Assembly: GCF_007995065.1 (NCBI RefSeq)
Contig: NZ_VOQR01000001.1
Span: 2,049,001-2,113,000, forward strand
Source of the DNA: Sphingomonas ginsenosidivorax
GTDB lineage: Bacteria; Pseudomonadota; Alphaproteobacteria; Sphingomonadales; Sphingomonadaceae
DNA: 64,000 bases
Direction of reading: 5' to 3'
Shown: positions 12,383-22,616 of the stretch, piece after piece
How positions within the stretch are numbered: position 1 is the stretch's first letter
Layout of the letters: every line of letters begins with the position of its first letter
Notes under the pieces: generated by a model
What the model saw: the letters and a program-made list of their open reading frames with translations, nothing else
The model's database searches: none
What the model was told of the DNA's origin: nothing
Made by a program: the position numbers and the translations under genes

Positions 12383-12772
12383 ATGTCGGACAAAGTCTAT
12401 AACCGCCCCACAGCCCGCTCTCGCGAATTGCGCGCGAACATAACGTTACCCGAGCAGCGCCTATGGGGGTGCCTCAGCGCGCGGAAGGTTGGCGGCGTAC
12501 GGTTCAACCGACAGTTCCCTATCGGGCCGTTCGTCTGCGACTTCGTATCGCGCGGCGCGAAGCTCGTGATCGAGGTGGACGGCGACAGCCACGGCCATAG
12601 CGAACGTGCCGATGCCGCCCGGACGCGCTACATCGAAGATATGGGATACCGCGTGATTCGCTTCTGGAACAACGACGTCATGGAGCGGCTGGAAGGCGTG
12701 GTCGGCGAAATCGAACGGGTGTTGGGGGACAGCCCCTCCCCCAGCCCCTCCCGCGAAGCGGGAGGGGAGTGA
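12383..12772 (+). CDS. DUF559 domain protein, Vsr-like (PD-(D/E)XK-type) endonuclease
   Basis: About 129 residues from ATG 12383, with gggggaggg as ribosome binding site; a TTG at 12371 is less likely. The fold is recognisable from ARSRELRANITLPEQRLWG, VRFNRQFPIGPFVCDFV, LVIEVDGDSHGHSERADAAR and YRVIRFWNNDVMERLEGVV, where the Glu/Asp of the IEVDGDSH segment are the likely metal ligands. DUF559 proteins are relatives of very-short-patch repair nucleases; their cellular role is unclear. The C-terminal tail (GDSPSPSPSREAGGE) and the ribosome binding site are both repeat sequence, so the gene is bounded by family B repeats. The stop is one base before dnaG. Confidence 0.85.
   Translation: MSDKVYNRPTARSRELRANITLPEQRLWGCLSARKVGGVRFNRQFPIGPFVCDFVSRGAKLVIEVDGDSHGHSERADAARTRYIEDMGYRVIRFWNNDVMERLEGVVGEIERVLGDSPSPSPSREAGGE
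12731..12770. repeat. family B REP-like repeat forming the end of the DUF559 gene
   Basis: The sequence agcccctcccgcgaagcggg and its continuation aggggag repeat the family B hairpin. It encodes the last 13 or so residues of the DUF559 protein and runs up to its stop at 12772. Confidence 0.82.
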
Positions 12773-14635
12773 ATGAGTCTCACGCCGCAATTCCTCGACG
12801 AACTCCGCGCGCGCACCTCGCTGACGTCGCTGATCGCGAAGACCGTCAAGCTCACCAAGGCCGGTCGCGAGTCCAAGGGGTGCTGCCCGTTCCACAACGA
12901 GAAGACGCCGTCCTTCTACGTCAACGACGACAAGGGCTTCTACCATTGCTTCGGCTGCTCGGCGCACGGCGACGCGATCCGCTGGATGACCGACCAGCGC
13001 GGCCTGCCTTTCATCGATGCGGTCAAGGAACTCGCCGCCGCCGCCGGGCTCGACATGCCCGAGCAGGACCGCGCCTCGACCGAACGCGCCGAGCGCGCCA
13101 AGGGCCTGCACGAGGTCATGGCCGACGCCGCGAGCTGGTTCACCGAACAGCTCCACGGCCTGCCGGGCGCCGAGGCGCGCGCGCTGCTCGACAAGCGCGG
13201 CATCACCGCCGACACCGCGCGCGCGTTCGGCATGGGGTTCGCGCCCGACAGTCGCGGCAAGCTCAAGGCCGCGCTGAAGGAGTATGGCGACCCAATACTC
13301 GTCGAGACGGGCATGCTGATCAGCGTCGAGGGCAAGGACCCGTACGACCGCTTCCGCGGCCGGCTGATGATCCCGATCCGCGACCCCCGCGGCCGCACGA
13401 TCGCGTTCGGCGGCCGCGTGCTCGACGGTGGCGAGCCCAAATACCTGAACTCGCCCGACACCCCGCTCTTCGACAAGGGCCGCACGCTCTACAATCTCGA
13501 CCGCGCCGCCCCCGCTGCGCGGAAAAGCGGCCGCGTGCTGGTGGTCGAGGGCTATATGGACGTCATCGCGCTCGCGCAGGCCGGGTTCGGCGAGGCAGTC
13601 GCACCGCTCGGCACCGCGCTCACCGAAGCGCAGCTCGAACGCCTGTGGCGGATGGTCGACGTCCCGATCCTCTGCTTCGACGGTGACGGCGCCGGGCAGA
13701 AGGCCGCGCTCCGCGCCGCGCACCGCGCGTTGCCGATGCTCGCGCCGGGCCGTAGCCTGTCGTTCGTAACGCTGCCGCAAGGCCAGGACCCCGACGATCT
13801 GGTCCGCACGCAGGGCCCGCAGGCGTTCGAGGCGCTTCTCAAAACCCCCGAACCGCTCGTAGACCGCCTCTGGGCCTCCGAACTCGCCGCCGAGGCACTC
13901 GACACCCCCGAACAGCGCGCCGGGCTCAAGCGCCGCCTGTTCGAACTCGCCGACGGCATCGCCGACGCCTCGGTGAAGCAGGAATACCAGTCCGACTTCA
14001 AGAACCGCTTCTTCGAGCATTTCAAACCCGTCCGCGCGCCCTTCGTCCCGCGCGGCGAGCGCCCCAAGGGCGGCTGGAAGCCCGCCGCTTTGCCCGTCAC
14101 CGAGGACGCAAAAGCTTTTCGCGCCACCGGGATCGACCGCGTGCTGGCGAAAGCCGTGCTCGCCGGCTTGATCCGCCACCCGGTCGAGATCGCGCGGCAC
14201 ATGGAGGTGCTGGGGCCGCTGCAACTCATCGACGGCGCGCTAGGGCGGCTGTTCGAAGCCGTGGTCGATCTCGCGCTCGAAGATCAAAAGCTTGATAGCG
14301 GGCGTCTTCTCACCATATTGGCGAGGTCCGGTTTCAATTCAGTCGCGAGTGACCTGTTGAGAGCCGATACGATGCCCTATTCGTTCACGCAGACCACGGC
14401 CGATCCGGTTCGCGTCCGCGCCGACCTCGACGAAGCGATCGCCATCATGGTGGCGCGCCCCGAGGTCGATGCGGCGCTCAAACAGGCGACCGTCGCGATG
14501 CAGACGCACTTCACCGAAAGCGCGTTCGAACGGCAAGTGGCACTGGTGAGAGAAAAACAGGCGTTGGAAGTCCGACTTGCAAATCTCGTACAGTCGAACG
14601 AAGACGCCCGAGCGTTGGGTACCGAGGGCGATTGA
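12773..14635 (+). CDS. dnaG: DNA primase
   Basis: 620 residues. The N-terminal CHC2 zinc-binding domain is clear ([20 protein letters not shown] then [16 protein letters not shown]), followed by the TOPRIM catalytic core ([31 protein letters not shown]) with the metal-binding Glu and DxD, and a C-terminal DnaB-interaction region (about residues 440-620). It synthesises RNA primers at the replication fork. ATG 12773 directly abuts the DUF559 stop. The last codons overlap the rpoD start as TGATG, so dnaG and rpoD are coupled, the core of the classical macromolecular synthesis operon. Confidence 0.97.
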   Translation: MSLTPQFLDELRARTSLTSLIAKTVKLTKAGRESKGCCPFHNEKTPSFYVNDDKGFYHCFGCSAHGDAIRWMTDQRGLPFIDAVKELAAAAGLDMPEQDRASTERAERAKGLHEVMADAASWFTEQLHGLPGAEARALLDKRGITADTARAFGMGFAPDSRGKLKAALKEYGDPILVETGMLISVEGKDPYDRFRGRLMIPIRDPRGRTIAFGGRVLDGGEPKYLNSPDTPLFDKGRTLYNLDRAAPAARKSGRVLVVEGYMDVIALAQAGFGEAVAPLGTALTEAQLERLWRMVDVPILCFDGDGAGQKAALRAAHRALPMLAPGRSLSFVTLPQGQDPDDLVRTQGPQAFEALLKTPEPLVDRLWASELAAEALDTPEQRAGLKRRLFELADGIADASVKQEYQSDFKNRFFEHFKPVRAPFVPRGERPKGGWKPAALPVTEDAKAFRATGIDRVLAKAVLAGLIRHPVEIARHMEVLGPLQLIDGALGRLFEAVVDLALEDQKLDSGRLLTILARSGFNSVASDLLRADTMPYSFTQTTADPVRVRADLDEAIAIMVARPEVDAALKQATVAMQTHFTESAFERQVALVREKQALEVRLANLVQSNEDARALGTEGD

Positions 14636-16668
14636 TGGCTAAGTCGAACATGGCGGAACCCGCCGAAACTGTTGAAACCGGCGATGCGCCGCTGATCGAC
14701 ATGAACGATGCGTCGATCAAGAAGGTGATCGCCCGCGCGAAGAAGCGCGGCTACATCACCTATGATCAGCTCAACGAAGCCTTGCCGCAGGGCGAGATGT
14801 CCTCCGACCAGATCGAGGACATGAGCGCCGCTTTGTCCGAAATGGGCATCAACATCGTCGACAACGAGGAAGCGGGCGAGGACGGCGAGGCCGAGCCCGC
14901 CAAGGAAGACGACGACGAGCCGGAGGCCGCCGACGCGGAAGCCGACACAGGGCCTGCGATCGAGAAGAAGAAGGAGACTGTCGATCGTACCGACGATCCG
15001 GTCCGCATGTACCTGCGCGAGATGGGCGCGGTCGAGCTGCTCAGCCGCGAGGGCGAGATCGCGATCGCCAAGCGCATCGAGGCGGGTCGCGACACGATGA
15101 TCCTCGGCCTGTGCGAATCGCCGATCACCTTCAACGCCATCATCGACTGGTCGACCGCGCTCAACGAGGGCACGATGCAACTGCGCGAGATCATGGATCT
15201 CGACGCAATGCTGTCGAAGGACCCGTCACCTGAGAACCTCGCCGAGGGCGAGGAAGAAGGCGACGGCGAGATCTCCGAGAAGAACGCCGGCCCCTCGTTC
15301 AAGGAAGAGGCCGAGCCCGAAGAGGCGTCCGCCGACGAAGAGGACGAGGATGGCGGCGAGCGCCGCGCGCCGCGCCCCTCCGACGACGAGGAGGAGGACA
15401 ACACCCTCAGCCTCGCGCAGATGGAAGAGCAGCTCAAGCCGATCGCGCTCGAGCGCTTCGCCAGCATCACCGCGCTCTACAAGAAGTTCAGCAAGCTGCA
15501 GCAGGCGCGTGTCGACGCGATGGGCGCCGGCGGCGAATTTCCCGCGGCGGAGGAACGCAAGTACCAGAAGCTGCGCGAGGAACTCACGGCGGAAGTCGAG
15601 AGCGTCCAGTTCCACAACGCCAAGATCGAATATCTGGTCGATCAGCTCTATGCCTATAACCGGCGCCTGACCGCGCTGGGCGGCCAAATGCTGCGTCTCG
15701 CCGAGCGCCACAAGGTGCCGCGCAAGGACTTCCTCGACCGCTATATCGGCCACGAGATCGACGAGAACTGGATCGCGTCGCTCGGCAAGCTCGACAAGAA
15801 ATGGACCGCGTTCGTCACCAACGAGGGCGAGGCCGTCGAGCGCATCCGCGCCGAGATCGCCGACATCGCGCAGCAGACCGGCATGGCGCTCACCGAGTTC
15901 CGCCGCATCGTCAACATGGTCCAGAAGGGCGAGCGCGAGGCGCGCATCGCCAAGAAGGAAATGGTCGAGGCGAACCTGCGTCTCGTGATCTCGATCGCGA
16001 AGAAATACACCAACCGCGGGCTGCAGTTCCTGGATCTCATCCAGGAGGGCAATATCGGCCTGATGAAGGCGGTCGATAAGTTCGAATACCGCCGCGGCTA
16101 CAAGTTCAGCACCTATGCGACCTGGTGGATCCGCCAGGCGATCACGCGCTCGATCGCCGACCAGGCGCGGACCATCCGTATCCCGGTCCACATGATCGAG
16201 ACGATCAACAAGCTGGTCCGCACCAGCCGCCAGTTCCTCCACGAGCAGGGCCGCGAGCCCACGCCCGAGGAGATGGCGGAACGCTTGAGCATGCCGCTCG
16301 AGAAGGTCCGGAAGGTGATGAAGATCGCCAAGGAGCCGATCTCCCTCGAAACGCCGATCGGTGACGAGGAGGATTCGCATCTCGGCGACTTCATCGAGGA
16401 CAAGAACGCGATCATCCCGGTGGATGCCGCGATCCAGGCGAACCTCAAGGAAACCGTGACGCGGGTTCTCGCGAGCCTCACGCCGCGCGAGGAGCGCGTG
16501 CTGCGCATGCGCTTCGGGATTGGGATGAACACCGATCACACGCTGGAGGAGGTCGGCCAGCAATTCTCGGTGACGCGCGAACGCATCCGCCAGATCGAGG
16601 CGAAGGCGCTCCGGAAGCTCAAGCATCCGAGCCGCTCGCGCAAAATGCGCAGTTTCCTCGACCAGTAA
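14635..16668 (+). CDS. rpoD: RNA polymerase primary sigma factor (sigma-70)
   Basis: 677 residues with all sigma regions: 1.1 ([20 protein letters not shown]), 1.2 ([20 protein letters not shown]), a long acidic non-conserved region (about 190-260, many EE/DE runs), 2.1-2.4 ([40 protein letters not shown]), 3 ([20 protein letters not shown]) and 4.2 ([20 protein letters not shown]). It directs housekeeping promoter recognition. ATG 14635 shares one base with the dnaG stop; TTG 14632 is also in frame. A strong terminator follows. Confidence 0.98.
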   Translation: MAKSNMAEPAETVETGDAPLIDMNDASIKKVIARAKKRGYITYDQLNEALPQGEMSSDQIEDMSAALSEMGINIVDNEEAGEDGEAEPAKEDDDEPEAADAEADTGPAIEKKKETVDRTDDPVRMYLREMGAVELLSREGEIAIAKRIEAGRDTMILGLCESPITFNAIIDWSTALNEGTMQLREIMDLDAMLSKDPSPENLAEGEEEGDGEISEKNAGPSFKEEAEPEEASADEEDEDGGERRAPRPSDDEEEDNTLSLAQMEEQLKPIALERFASITALYKKFSKLQQARVDAMGAGGEFPAAEERKYQKLREELTAEVESVQFHNAKIEYLVDQLYAYNRRLTALGGQMLRLAERHKVPRKDFLDRYIGHEIDENWIASLGKLDKKWTAFVTNEGEAVERIRAEIADIAQQTGMALTEFRRIVNMVQKGEREARIAKKEMVEANLRLVISIAKKYTNRGLQFLDLIQEGNIGLMKAVDKFEYRRGYKFSTYATWWIRQAITRSIADQARTIRIPVHMIETINKLVRTSRQFLHEQGREPTPEEMAERLSMPLEKVRKVMKIAKEPISLETPIGDEEDSHLGDFIEDKNAIIPVDAAIQANLKETVTRVLASLTPREERVLRMRFGIGMNTDHTLEEVGQQFSVTRERIRQIEAKALRKLKHPSRSRKMRSFLDQ

Positions 16669-16671
16669 GCC

Positions 16672-16703
16672 AAACGGCCGCGGATCACTCCGCGGCCGTT
16701 TTT
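16672..16703 (+). terminator. rho-independent terminator after rpoD
   Basis: A perfect 13-bp inverted repeat (aaacggccgcgga, loop tcac, tccgcggccgttt) runs straight into a T run four bases after the rpoD stop. It is one of the clearest intrinsic terminators in the window and marks the end of the dnaG-rpoD unit. Confidence 0.92.
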
Positions 16704-16730
16704 GCATCCCTGGCCGTCACTCCCCCCTTC

Positions 16731-16813
16731 CGTCATCCTGACGAACGTTAGGATCCAGAGCCCCAAACGATATCGCCCGAAACCCTGGATCCCGGGTCAA
16801 GCCCGGGATGACG
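16731..16813. repeat. REP-like palindromic repeat, family A (copy 3, asymmetric)
   Basis: The left arm cgtcatcctgacgaacgtta has diverged, while the right arm gggtcaagcccgggatgacg is the standard form. Together with the next copy and the terminator it fills most of the 338-bp gene-free stretch 16669-17006, in which I see no other feature. Confidence 0.75.
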
Positions 16814-16850
16814 GGGGCGGCGAATGGCACCACCTGGCCCCATCACCCCC

Positions 16851-16938
16851 CGTCATGCTGAACTCGTTTCAGCATCCACCCGTCCACAAGCGTCAGCACC
16901 TGAGGCGAGATGGACCCTGAAACGAGTTCAGGGTGACG
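16851..16938. repeat. REP-like palindromic repeat, family A variant (copy 4)
   Basis: Arms cgtcatgctgaactcgtttc and gaaacgagttcagggtgacg flank a variable centre. This is the ctgaactcgtttcag sub-type, the same sub-type as the copy inside cobN. Confidence 0.82.
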
Positions 16939-17006
16939 GTGGATTAAGCGCGAGCGCCCGGGCCCGCCTCACCCGTCAGAAAGCCGGATCAACGCCCGCG
17001 AACCCG

Positions 17007-17438
17007 TCACGCATACAGGTCCACCACCTCAGCCCCCGCCCCCACCGCGCGCAGCAACAACGTCCGGTGGCAATGGCACGGGTCCCGCTCGTAACACAGC
17101 AGCGCACTCGGCATCTCCGCCGCCAGCCCCAGCATGATCGCCGCCTGTCCTTGCGCCTCGGGCAGCTCAAGCTGCTCGTCATACACCGCGGTCAGCGTCG
17201 CCACGTCGCCCTTCTTCGCCGCATTGCGCCCGCGCTTGGGGGTCCCCAGCGCCTTCAGATGCACATAGCCGATCCCCGCCTCGCCCAGCGACGCCGCCAG
17301 CGACGTCTTCGAGAACCCCGGCCGCCGCGACAGCGGCAGCGCACGCACGTCGATCACCCGCTTCACCCCCGCCCGCGTCAGCGCCGCGAGGAAGTCGGTC
17401 ATCGTCGTGGCTTCATAGCCGATCGTATAAATCTTCAT
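17007..17438 (-). CDS. DUF488 domain-containing protein
   Basis: 143 residues from ATG 17438 ([20 protein letters not shown]). The DUF488 pattern is plain: [20 protein letters not shown] in the middle and [20 protein letters not shown] near the end, the latter a Cys/His-rich motif that may bind metal or be redox-active. The family is widespread, soluble and uncharacterised. Divergent from trmFO. Confidence 0.88.
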   Translation of the reverse strand: MKIYTIGYEATTMTDFLAALTRAGVKRVIDVRALPLSRRPGFSKTSLAASLGEAGIGYVHLKALGTPKRGRNAAKKGDVATLTAVYDEQLELPEAQGQAAIMLGLAAEMPSALLCYERDPCHCHRTLLLRAVGAGAEVVDLYA

Positions 17439-17496
17439 GCCCGCGAAGTGGGATTGCACCGCTGACAGGACAAGCGCGCACGCCTATCTGGGGCGC

Positions 17497-18861
17497 ATGA
17501 CCCACGACATCCACATCATCGGCGGCGGGCTCGCCGGATCCGAAGCCGCCTGGCAGCTGGCCGAGGCCGGCGTCAAAGTCCGCCTCTCCGAAATGCGCGG
17601 CTCGGGCGAAGGCACCGCGGCGCACCAGACCGACGGCCTCGCCGAACTCGTCTGCTCGAACAGTTTTCGCTCCGACGACGCCGAGAGCAACGCGGTCGGG
17701 CTGCTCCACCAGGAGATGCGGACGCTCGGCTCGCTGATCATGCGCCAGGCCGATCTCCACCGCGTCCCCGCAGGCTCCGCACTCGCGGTCGACCGCGACA
17801 ATTTCTCGGCGAGCGTGACGCAGGCGATCGCCGACCACCCCAACATCACGCTGGTCCGCGAACGCGTCGATGCGCTGCCCGACGGCCCCGCGATCATCGC
17901 CACCGGCCCCCTCACCGCGCCCGCGCTTGCCGAGGGTATCGGCGCGGCGACCGGCAAGGAGGCGCTCGCCTTCTTCGATGCGCTCGCGCCGATCGTCCAC
18001 CGCGACTCGATCGACATGGACATCGCCTGGTTCGCCAGCCGCTGGGACAAGGGCGAGACCAAGGACTACATCAACTGCCCGATGACGAAGGACGAGTATC
18101 TCGCCTTCCACACCGGGCTGGTCGAGGGCGAGAAGACCCCGTTCAAGGACTGGGAGAAGGACACGCCCTATTTCGACGGCTGTATGCCGATCGAGGTGAT
18201 GGCCGAACGCGGGCTCGACACGTTGCGCTTCGGGCCGATGAAGCCCGTCGGCCTCGACGACCCCAAGACCGGTCGCTGGCCGCATGCCGTCGTCCAGCTC
18301 CGCCAGGACAACGCGCAAGGGTCGCTGTGGAACATCGTCGGCTTCCAGACCAAGCTGAAGCACGCCGAACAGGTCCGCCTGTTCCGCACCATCCCCGGGC
18401 TGCAGAACGCCGAGTTCGCGCGGCTGGGCGGTCTTCACCGCAACACCTTCATCCGCTCGCCCGACCTGCTCGACGAGACGCTGCGGCTGAAGTCGCGCCC
18501 GAACATCCGCTTCGCCGGCCAGATCACCGGCTGCGAGGGGTATATCGAAAGCGCCTCGATCGGCCTGATGGCGGGCAAGTTCGCCGCCGCCGAGCTGAAG
18601 GGCGAGACGCTCGCCCCGCTCCCCTACGCGACTGCTTTGGGCGCGCTGCTCGCCCACATAACGGGCGCGGCGGAGTCCGAGACCTACCAGCCGATGAACG
18701 TCAATTTCGGCCTGTTCCCGCCGATCCCCGGCCGGACCAAGAAGACCGACCGCAAGCGGATGTACACCGACCGCGGCCGCACGGCGCTCGCCGAATGGCT
18801 CAACTCTCCTCGGGCGCCTGAGCCGGCGGACACTTCGCCCGAACCTGCGGCTTTCGCGTAA
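17497..18861 (+). CDS. trmFO: methylenetetrahydrofolate-tRNA-(uracil-5-)-methyltransferase
   Basis: 454 residues. The FAD-binding Rossmann motif opens the protein ([20 protein letters not shown]), followed by [20 protein letters not shown], the family signature [20 protein letters not shown], and [19 protein letters not shown] and [20 protein letters not shown]. It methylates U54 of tRNA using folate as carbon donor and FADH2. ATG 17497 gives the family N-terminus; upstream in-frame codons are shadow. The last 62 bp overlap the convergent EF-hand gene. Confidence 0.96.
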   Translation: MTHDIHIIGGGLAGSEAAWQLAEAGVKVRLSEMRGSGEGTAAHQTDGLAELVCSNSFRSDDAESNAVGLLHQEMRTLGSLIMRQADLHRVPAGSALAVDRDNFSASVTQAIADHPNITLVRERVDALPDGPAIIATGPLTAPALAEGIGAATGKEALAFFDALAPIVHRDSIDMDIAWFASRWDKGETKDYINCPMTKDEYLAFHTGLVEGEKTPFKDWEKDTPYFDGCMPIEVMAERGLDTLRFGPMKPVGLDDPKTGRWPHAVVQLRQDNAQGSLWNIVGFQTKLKHAEQVRLFRTIPGLQNAEFARLGGLHRNTFIRSPDLLDETLRLKSRPNIRFAGQITGCEGYIESASIGLMAGKFAAAELKGETLAPLPYATALGALLAHITGAAESETYQPMNVNFGLFPPIPGRTKKTDRKRMYTDRGRTALAEWLNSPRAPEPADTSPEPAAFA

Positions 18862-19264
18862 CCGCGGTCGTCGCGAATTCGGCCGGCGTCATCGCGCCGG
18901 TCGAGTCCGTGTCGGCACCCGCGAACTTGGTGGTCGCCTTCACCGCCCATTCGTCGAACGACAGCTGCCCGTCCTGGTCGACGTCGAGCTTCGCATAGGC
19001 CTTCCGCCGCGCCGCGAGATATTCCTCGCGCGTCACCTTGCCGTCGCGATCCTTGTCAAAGCGATCGAACCGCTTCTGCTCGCGCGATCGCTCGGTCGCC
19101 TCGGGCGCCATGGCGGGTAGCGGATCGGCCGACGCGGCGGCGCCCCGCAGCGCCTTCGGCTGGGGCAGCAGCACCGCGTCGGGCCTCGCGCTGCTCCCCG
19201 CGAGCAACCACCCCGCTGCGACAATTGCCAACGTCGCCGTGCCGCCCGCCAGATACCGCCACAT
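18800..19264 (-). CDS. EF-hand domain protein, exported
   Basis: About 154 residues from ATG 19264 ([20 protein letters not shown]). The hydrophobic N-terminus is a signal sequence or anchor, followed by a Pro/Ala linker and three EF-hand-like Ca2+ loops: [24 protein letters not shown] and [12 protein letters not shown]. The third is less acidic and may not bind. Likely a periplasmic calcium-binding protein; partners unknown. Its 3' end runs 62 bp into trmFO on the other strand. Confidence 0.8.
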   Translation of the reverse strand: MWRYLAGGTATLAIVAAGWLLAGSSARPDAVLLPQPKALRGAAASADPLPAMAPEATERSREQKRFDRFDKDRDGKVTREEYLAARRKAYAKLDVDQDGQLSFDEWAVKATTKFAGADTDSTGAMTPAEFATTAVTRKPQVRAKCPPAQAPEES

Positions 19265-19312
19265 GACCGATCCCCCGCTATGTCGGCAGGCTATCACCGC
19301 ACCAGCCGGCGA

Positions 19313-19984
19313 CTAGCGCCCCGTCAGCCGATGGATCAGGATCCGGCCAATCCTTTTGGGGCTTGCTGTCGCCCCGCCCCGCAGGTCGGCGCGTGCCAGC
19401 AGCGCCAGCGCACCCAGCGCGCGCAGCCGGCGTGGCCACGCCCCGACCAGCGCCGCGTCGAGCCGCGCGAGCGCCTGCTGCCGGATCGCATCGGCCAGCA
19501 CCGGGTCGCTGATCCGCTGCGCAAGGTCGGCCAGCGCCCACCCCTGCCCCGCCCGGCCGATCCGGGGATCATCCGCGCCGCACATCGTCGCCATCGCCGC
19601 GAACAGCCCCCCGCCGCGCTTGGCCGCGAACAGGTCGACCGCCGCCTTGTCGAGCTCGGGCTCCAGCAGGACCTCCCATCCGTCGATCATCCCCGCCAGC
19701 GCCGCACCGCGCACGCCCGGCACGACCGCCGCCGCCAAGCCCTGCAGGACCGGCTCAGCCGGCGGCGGCGCGCCGTCGAGCAGGGTCAGCGCCTCATGCC
19801 ACCACGTCAGCCGCATCTGCCCGACGATCGGCTCGCGCGTGGTGCGCAGGATCGCGCCGAGCGTATCGTCGAGCGCGAGCAGCGCCGCCACCGCTTCGCG
19901 TGCCGCGGCAGGCGCATAACCGATAGCCAGCGCGCGCTGCGCGCCGCGCGCATCGGCCGGAAAGGGAGCATCGCTATTAACCAT
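19313..19984 (-). CDS. squalene/phytoene synthase-like protein
   Basis: 223 residues, similar to the squalene/phytoene synthase fold but shorter than true phytoene synthase (about 300 or more). Visible features are LALDDTLGAILRTTREPIVG, RLTWWHEALTLLDG and LAQRISDPVLADAIRQQALA. The first aspartate-rich motif is weak (DDTLG instead of a full DxxxD) and the second is not obvious, so catalysis is doubtful. Proteins of this kind are related to NDUFAF6, a complex I assembly factor; that is an alternative to a carotenoid role. No crt genes lie nearby. Confidence 0.6.
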   Translation of the reverse strand: MVNSDAPFPADARGAQRALAIGYAPAAAREAVAALLALDDTLGAILRTTREPIVGQMRLTWWHEALTLLDGAPPPAEPVLQGLAAAVVPGVRGAALAGMIDGWEVLLEPELDKAAVDLFAAKRGGGLFAAMATMCGADDPRIGRAGQGWALADLAQRISDPVLADAIRQQALARLDAALVGAWPRRLRALGALALLARADLRGGATASPKRIGRILIHRLTGR

Positions 19985-20046
19985 GTTACTTCAACGGACC
20001 TTATCGCGCCGTGGAGCATGCCGCTCCGCATATGGCGGGATCGGGC

Positions 20047-21984
20047 ATGATACGGGTTTGCGATAACACTCAAGCGTCTTCTCTCATGAGACGGCTGGTG
20101 CGCAGTCAGAGCGGTAACACGCTGGCGATGATGGCTGCGTTTTTGATCCCGCTCACCGCCCTGGTGGGGTCGGCGGTCGATACCGGTCGGCTGTATCTCG
20201 TCAAGGTCCGACTGCAGCAGGCCTGCGATGCCGGCGCCCTGGCCGGCCGCAAGTTCATGGTCGATAACGACGTGGCGACGCTCGACTCCAATGCGGTCAG
20301 CCAGGCCAAGATCTTCTTCGCGCAGAACTTCCCGAGCGGCGTCGTCGGCACCGAACCCTATTCCGCGACGACCAACCCCTATCCCTTCGTTCCCGTGAAG
20401 ACCGCCGACAAGCAGGTCGCGGCAACGGCATCCGCCGTCGTGCCGATGACGATCATGAGCATGTTCGGCAACGGGTCGAGGACGCTCACCGTGACGTGCG
20501 AGGCGCGCTACGATATCGCCGATACCGACATCGTGTTCGTGCTCGACACGACAGGCTCGATGGCCTGCAAGCCGGAACGCGGCGAGACCGATTGCGGTAA
20601 CTACACGAACGGCCGAAGCTATACCTATACGCGTCCCGCCTCGCCGGGCGCGGTACCGGGTTATGCCGGAACCACAGGCTATGCCGTCTCCGAGGAAACC
20701 GCAGGCGGCGCGAACGTGTCGCGGATCCAGGCGGTCCGCACCGCGGTCGTCAACTTCTTCAACACGGTCGAGGCCAACGTCGATACCGCGACCCATGTGC
20801 GGTACGGCTTCGTGACCTACAGTTCGATGGTGAACGCCGGCAAGGCGATCATGGACGTATCGCCGAGCTACATGATCGGCGGATCGGGCAGCGCGAACTG
20901 GACGTATCAGTCGCGGTCTCTGATCGGTGACTACGCCGTCTCGGTCGGCGGCTGGACCGACATCTCCAGGACCAGATCGGAATGCGACGCGCTGACGAGC
21001 ACGCGTTCGTTGCCGTCCGGTCGATACGACGGCAACAACCGGGCCACCATCACCGACTATCGCTGGAACAACGCGGTCAACCCCAGCAGGTGTCAGCAAC
21101 GCGTGACCAACGTGGGGCCGCAGTGGCGGTATCAGCCGGTGTCCTATGACGTCAGCGGCTACGTGTCGGGCGCGAGCGTCACCGATCCGAGCCAGGTCGA
21201 TGGCGCCATGACCCGGTGGTGGGGATGTATCGAGGAACGCGCGACCACGGCCGGCGCCAGCAGCTTCGACACCAACTCGCTGCCGCCCGATCTCGATCCG
21301 AGCCTGATCCCGTACAACGCCGATACGCGCTGGCGTCCCTACTGGCCCGATGTCGAGTATGATCGCCCGGATCCCGCCGTCTACTCGGTGACGAATGGCG
21401 ACTCCGACGGCACCCCGAACTACGTAAACCCCAATCGGATGACGCTCGGCAAGAACAGCTGCGCGAAACCGATACAGCGATTGAAGGTAATGACAGCGTC
21501 GGACGTCAGTGCCTATGTCAACGCCGGCGATTTCAAGCCGCTGGGCGGCACCTACCACGATGTCGGAATGATCTGGGGCGTACGGCTGCTGTCCCCGTCG
21601 GGAATCTTTGGCGGAGATACGGGCGCCTGGCCGGGACGTCCGGCACCTACCCGCGTGATCGTGTTCCTGACCGATGGCGAGATGTCGCCGTCCGTCGACG
21701 CCTATGGCTTCTACGGCGTCGAACAGATGGACAAGCGCGTCACGGGTGGCGATTTGGCGAACCGCGAGACCTATCACAACGCGCGCTTCCTGGCCGAATG
21801 TACCAAGGCGAAATCGCTGGGAATGCAGGTCTGGACGATCGCGATCGCGCCTGCGGCGAACGATCAGCTGACAAGCTGTGCCAGCAGTTCGTCGCAAGCG
21901 CTGTTCACCACGTCCGGCACCGAACTCAACAGCCAGTTCCAGCGGATTGCCCAGCAGGTCGCCCTGTTGCGGGTGTCGAAGTGA
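20047..21984 (+). CDS. TadG-like pilus/surface protein with von Willebrand factor A domain
   Basis: About 645 residues. A Tad-type N-terminus (RSQSGNTLAMMAAFLIPLTA) with a conserved Gly before a hydrophobic helix is followed by DTGRLYLVKVRLQQACDAGA. A VWA domain begins DTDIVFVLDTTGSMACK, with the MIDAS DxTGS motif. The middle (about 190-480) is a long serine/tyrosine-rich extracellular-type region, and RVIVFLTDGEMSPSVDAYG completes the VWA fold. It probably sits in the membrane with most of the protein outside the cytoplasm. Start uncertain (20011, 20047 or 20086). The last four bases overlap the next gene (GTGA). Confidence 0.82.
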   Translation: MIRVCDNTQASSLMRRLVRSQSGNTLAMMAAFLIPLTALVGSAVDTGRLYLVKVRLQQACDAGALAGRKFMVDNDVATLDSNAVSQAKIFFAQNFPSGVVGTEPYSATTNPYPFVPVKTADKQVAATASAVVPMTIMSMFGNGSRTLTVTCEARYDIADTDIVFVLDTTGSMACKPERGETDCGNYTNGRSYTYTRPASPGAVPGYAGTTGYAVSEETAGGANVSRIQAVRTAVVNFFNTVEANVDTATHVRYGFVTYSSMVNAGKAIMDVSPSYMIGGSGSANWTYQSRSLIGDYAVSVGGWTDISRTRSECDALTSTRSLPSGRYDGNNRATITDYRWNNAVNPSRCQQRVTNVGPQWRYQPVSYDVSGYVSGASVTDPSQVDGAMTRWWGCIEERATTAGASSFDTNSLPPDLDPSLIPYNADTRWRPYWPDVEYDRPDPAVYSVTNGDSDGTPNYVNPNRMTLGKNSCAKPIQRLKVMTASDVSAYVNAGDFKPLGGTYHDVGMIWGVRLLSPSGIFGGDTGAWPGRPAPTRVIVFLTDGEMSPSVDAYGFYGVEQMDKRVTGGDLANRETYHNARFLAECTKAKSLGMQVWTIAIAPAANDQLTSCASSSSQALFTTSGTELNSQFQRIAQQVALLRVSK

Positions 21985-22616
21985 CATCGCGGGTCCGCGC
22001 GGTGCCTGCGCTCCTGAGCGACGTCCGCGGGACGACGATCCTGGAGTTCGCGATCATCGCGCCCGTCATGTGCATGATGATGATGGGCCTGAGCGACCTC
22101 GCGTACCAAGTGTACGCCCGCGAGATCCTGTCCGGATCGATCCAGAAGGCGGCACGCGACGCTGCCATCCAGGGCGGAGCGCAGCAGACGGCGCAGATCG
22201 ATGCCCGGGTCGCGACCACGATGAGCGACATCATGACCACGCCGACCGCGTCCTGCGCTGCGACCCCGGCGGCCGGCACCTACTGCGCAACGCGCGCAAG
22301 CTATGCGATGTTCGCATCCGCCGGCCCGGAACCGTTCAACGACGACAACGGCAACAACCAGCGCGACGCGACCGAATGCTATCAGGACATGAACAACAAC
22401 GGCAGCTGGGATGCTGTGGCCGGTACCGGCACCAGCGGCCAGGGCGGGGCCAGCGACGTGACGCTGTACACGATCACCGTCACGTACGCGCGACTGTTCC
22501 CGATGACCGGACTCCTCGGGTGGAGTTCCAATGCGACGATCAGCGCGCAAACGCTGCTGAAGAACCAGCCCTACGCGTCTCGAACAGAACCGGCGGTCAC
22601 CACGCGATGCACATGA
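21981..22616 (+). CDS. TadE-like pseudopilin-type protein
   Basis: 211 residues from GTG 21981, overlapping the preceding stop. LSDVRGTTILEFAIIAPVMC is the TadE/TadF-type processing region (Gly, then the hydrophobic helix starting TxxEF), followed by QVYAREILSGSIQKAARDAA. The rest is an exported Asn/Asp/Thr-rich domain, including FNDDNGNNQRDATECYQDMN. Second of three coupled Tad-like genes; no TadA ATPase, TadB/C or CpaC is in the window, so the secretion machinery would be encoded elsewhere. Confidence 0.78.
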   Translation: MTSRVRAVPALLSDVRGTTILEFAIIAPVMCMMMMGLSDLAYQVYAREILSGSIQKAARDAAIQGGAQQTAQIDARVATTMSDIMTTPTASCAATPAAGTYCATRASYAMFASAGPEPFNDDNGNNQRDATECYQDMNNNGSWDAVAGTGTSGQGGASDVTLYTITVTYARLFPMTGLLGWSSNATISAQTLLKNQPYASRTEPAVTTRCT

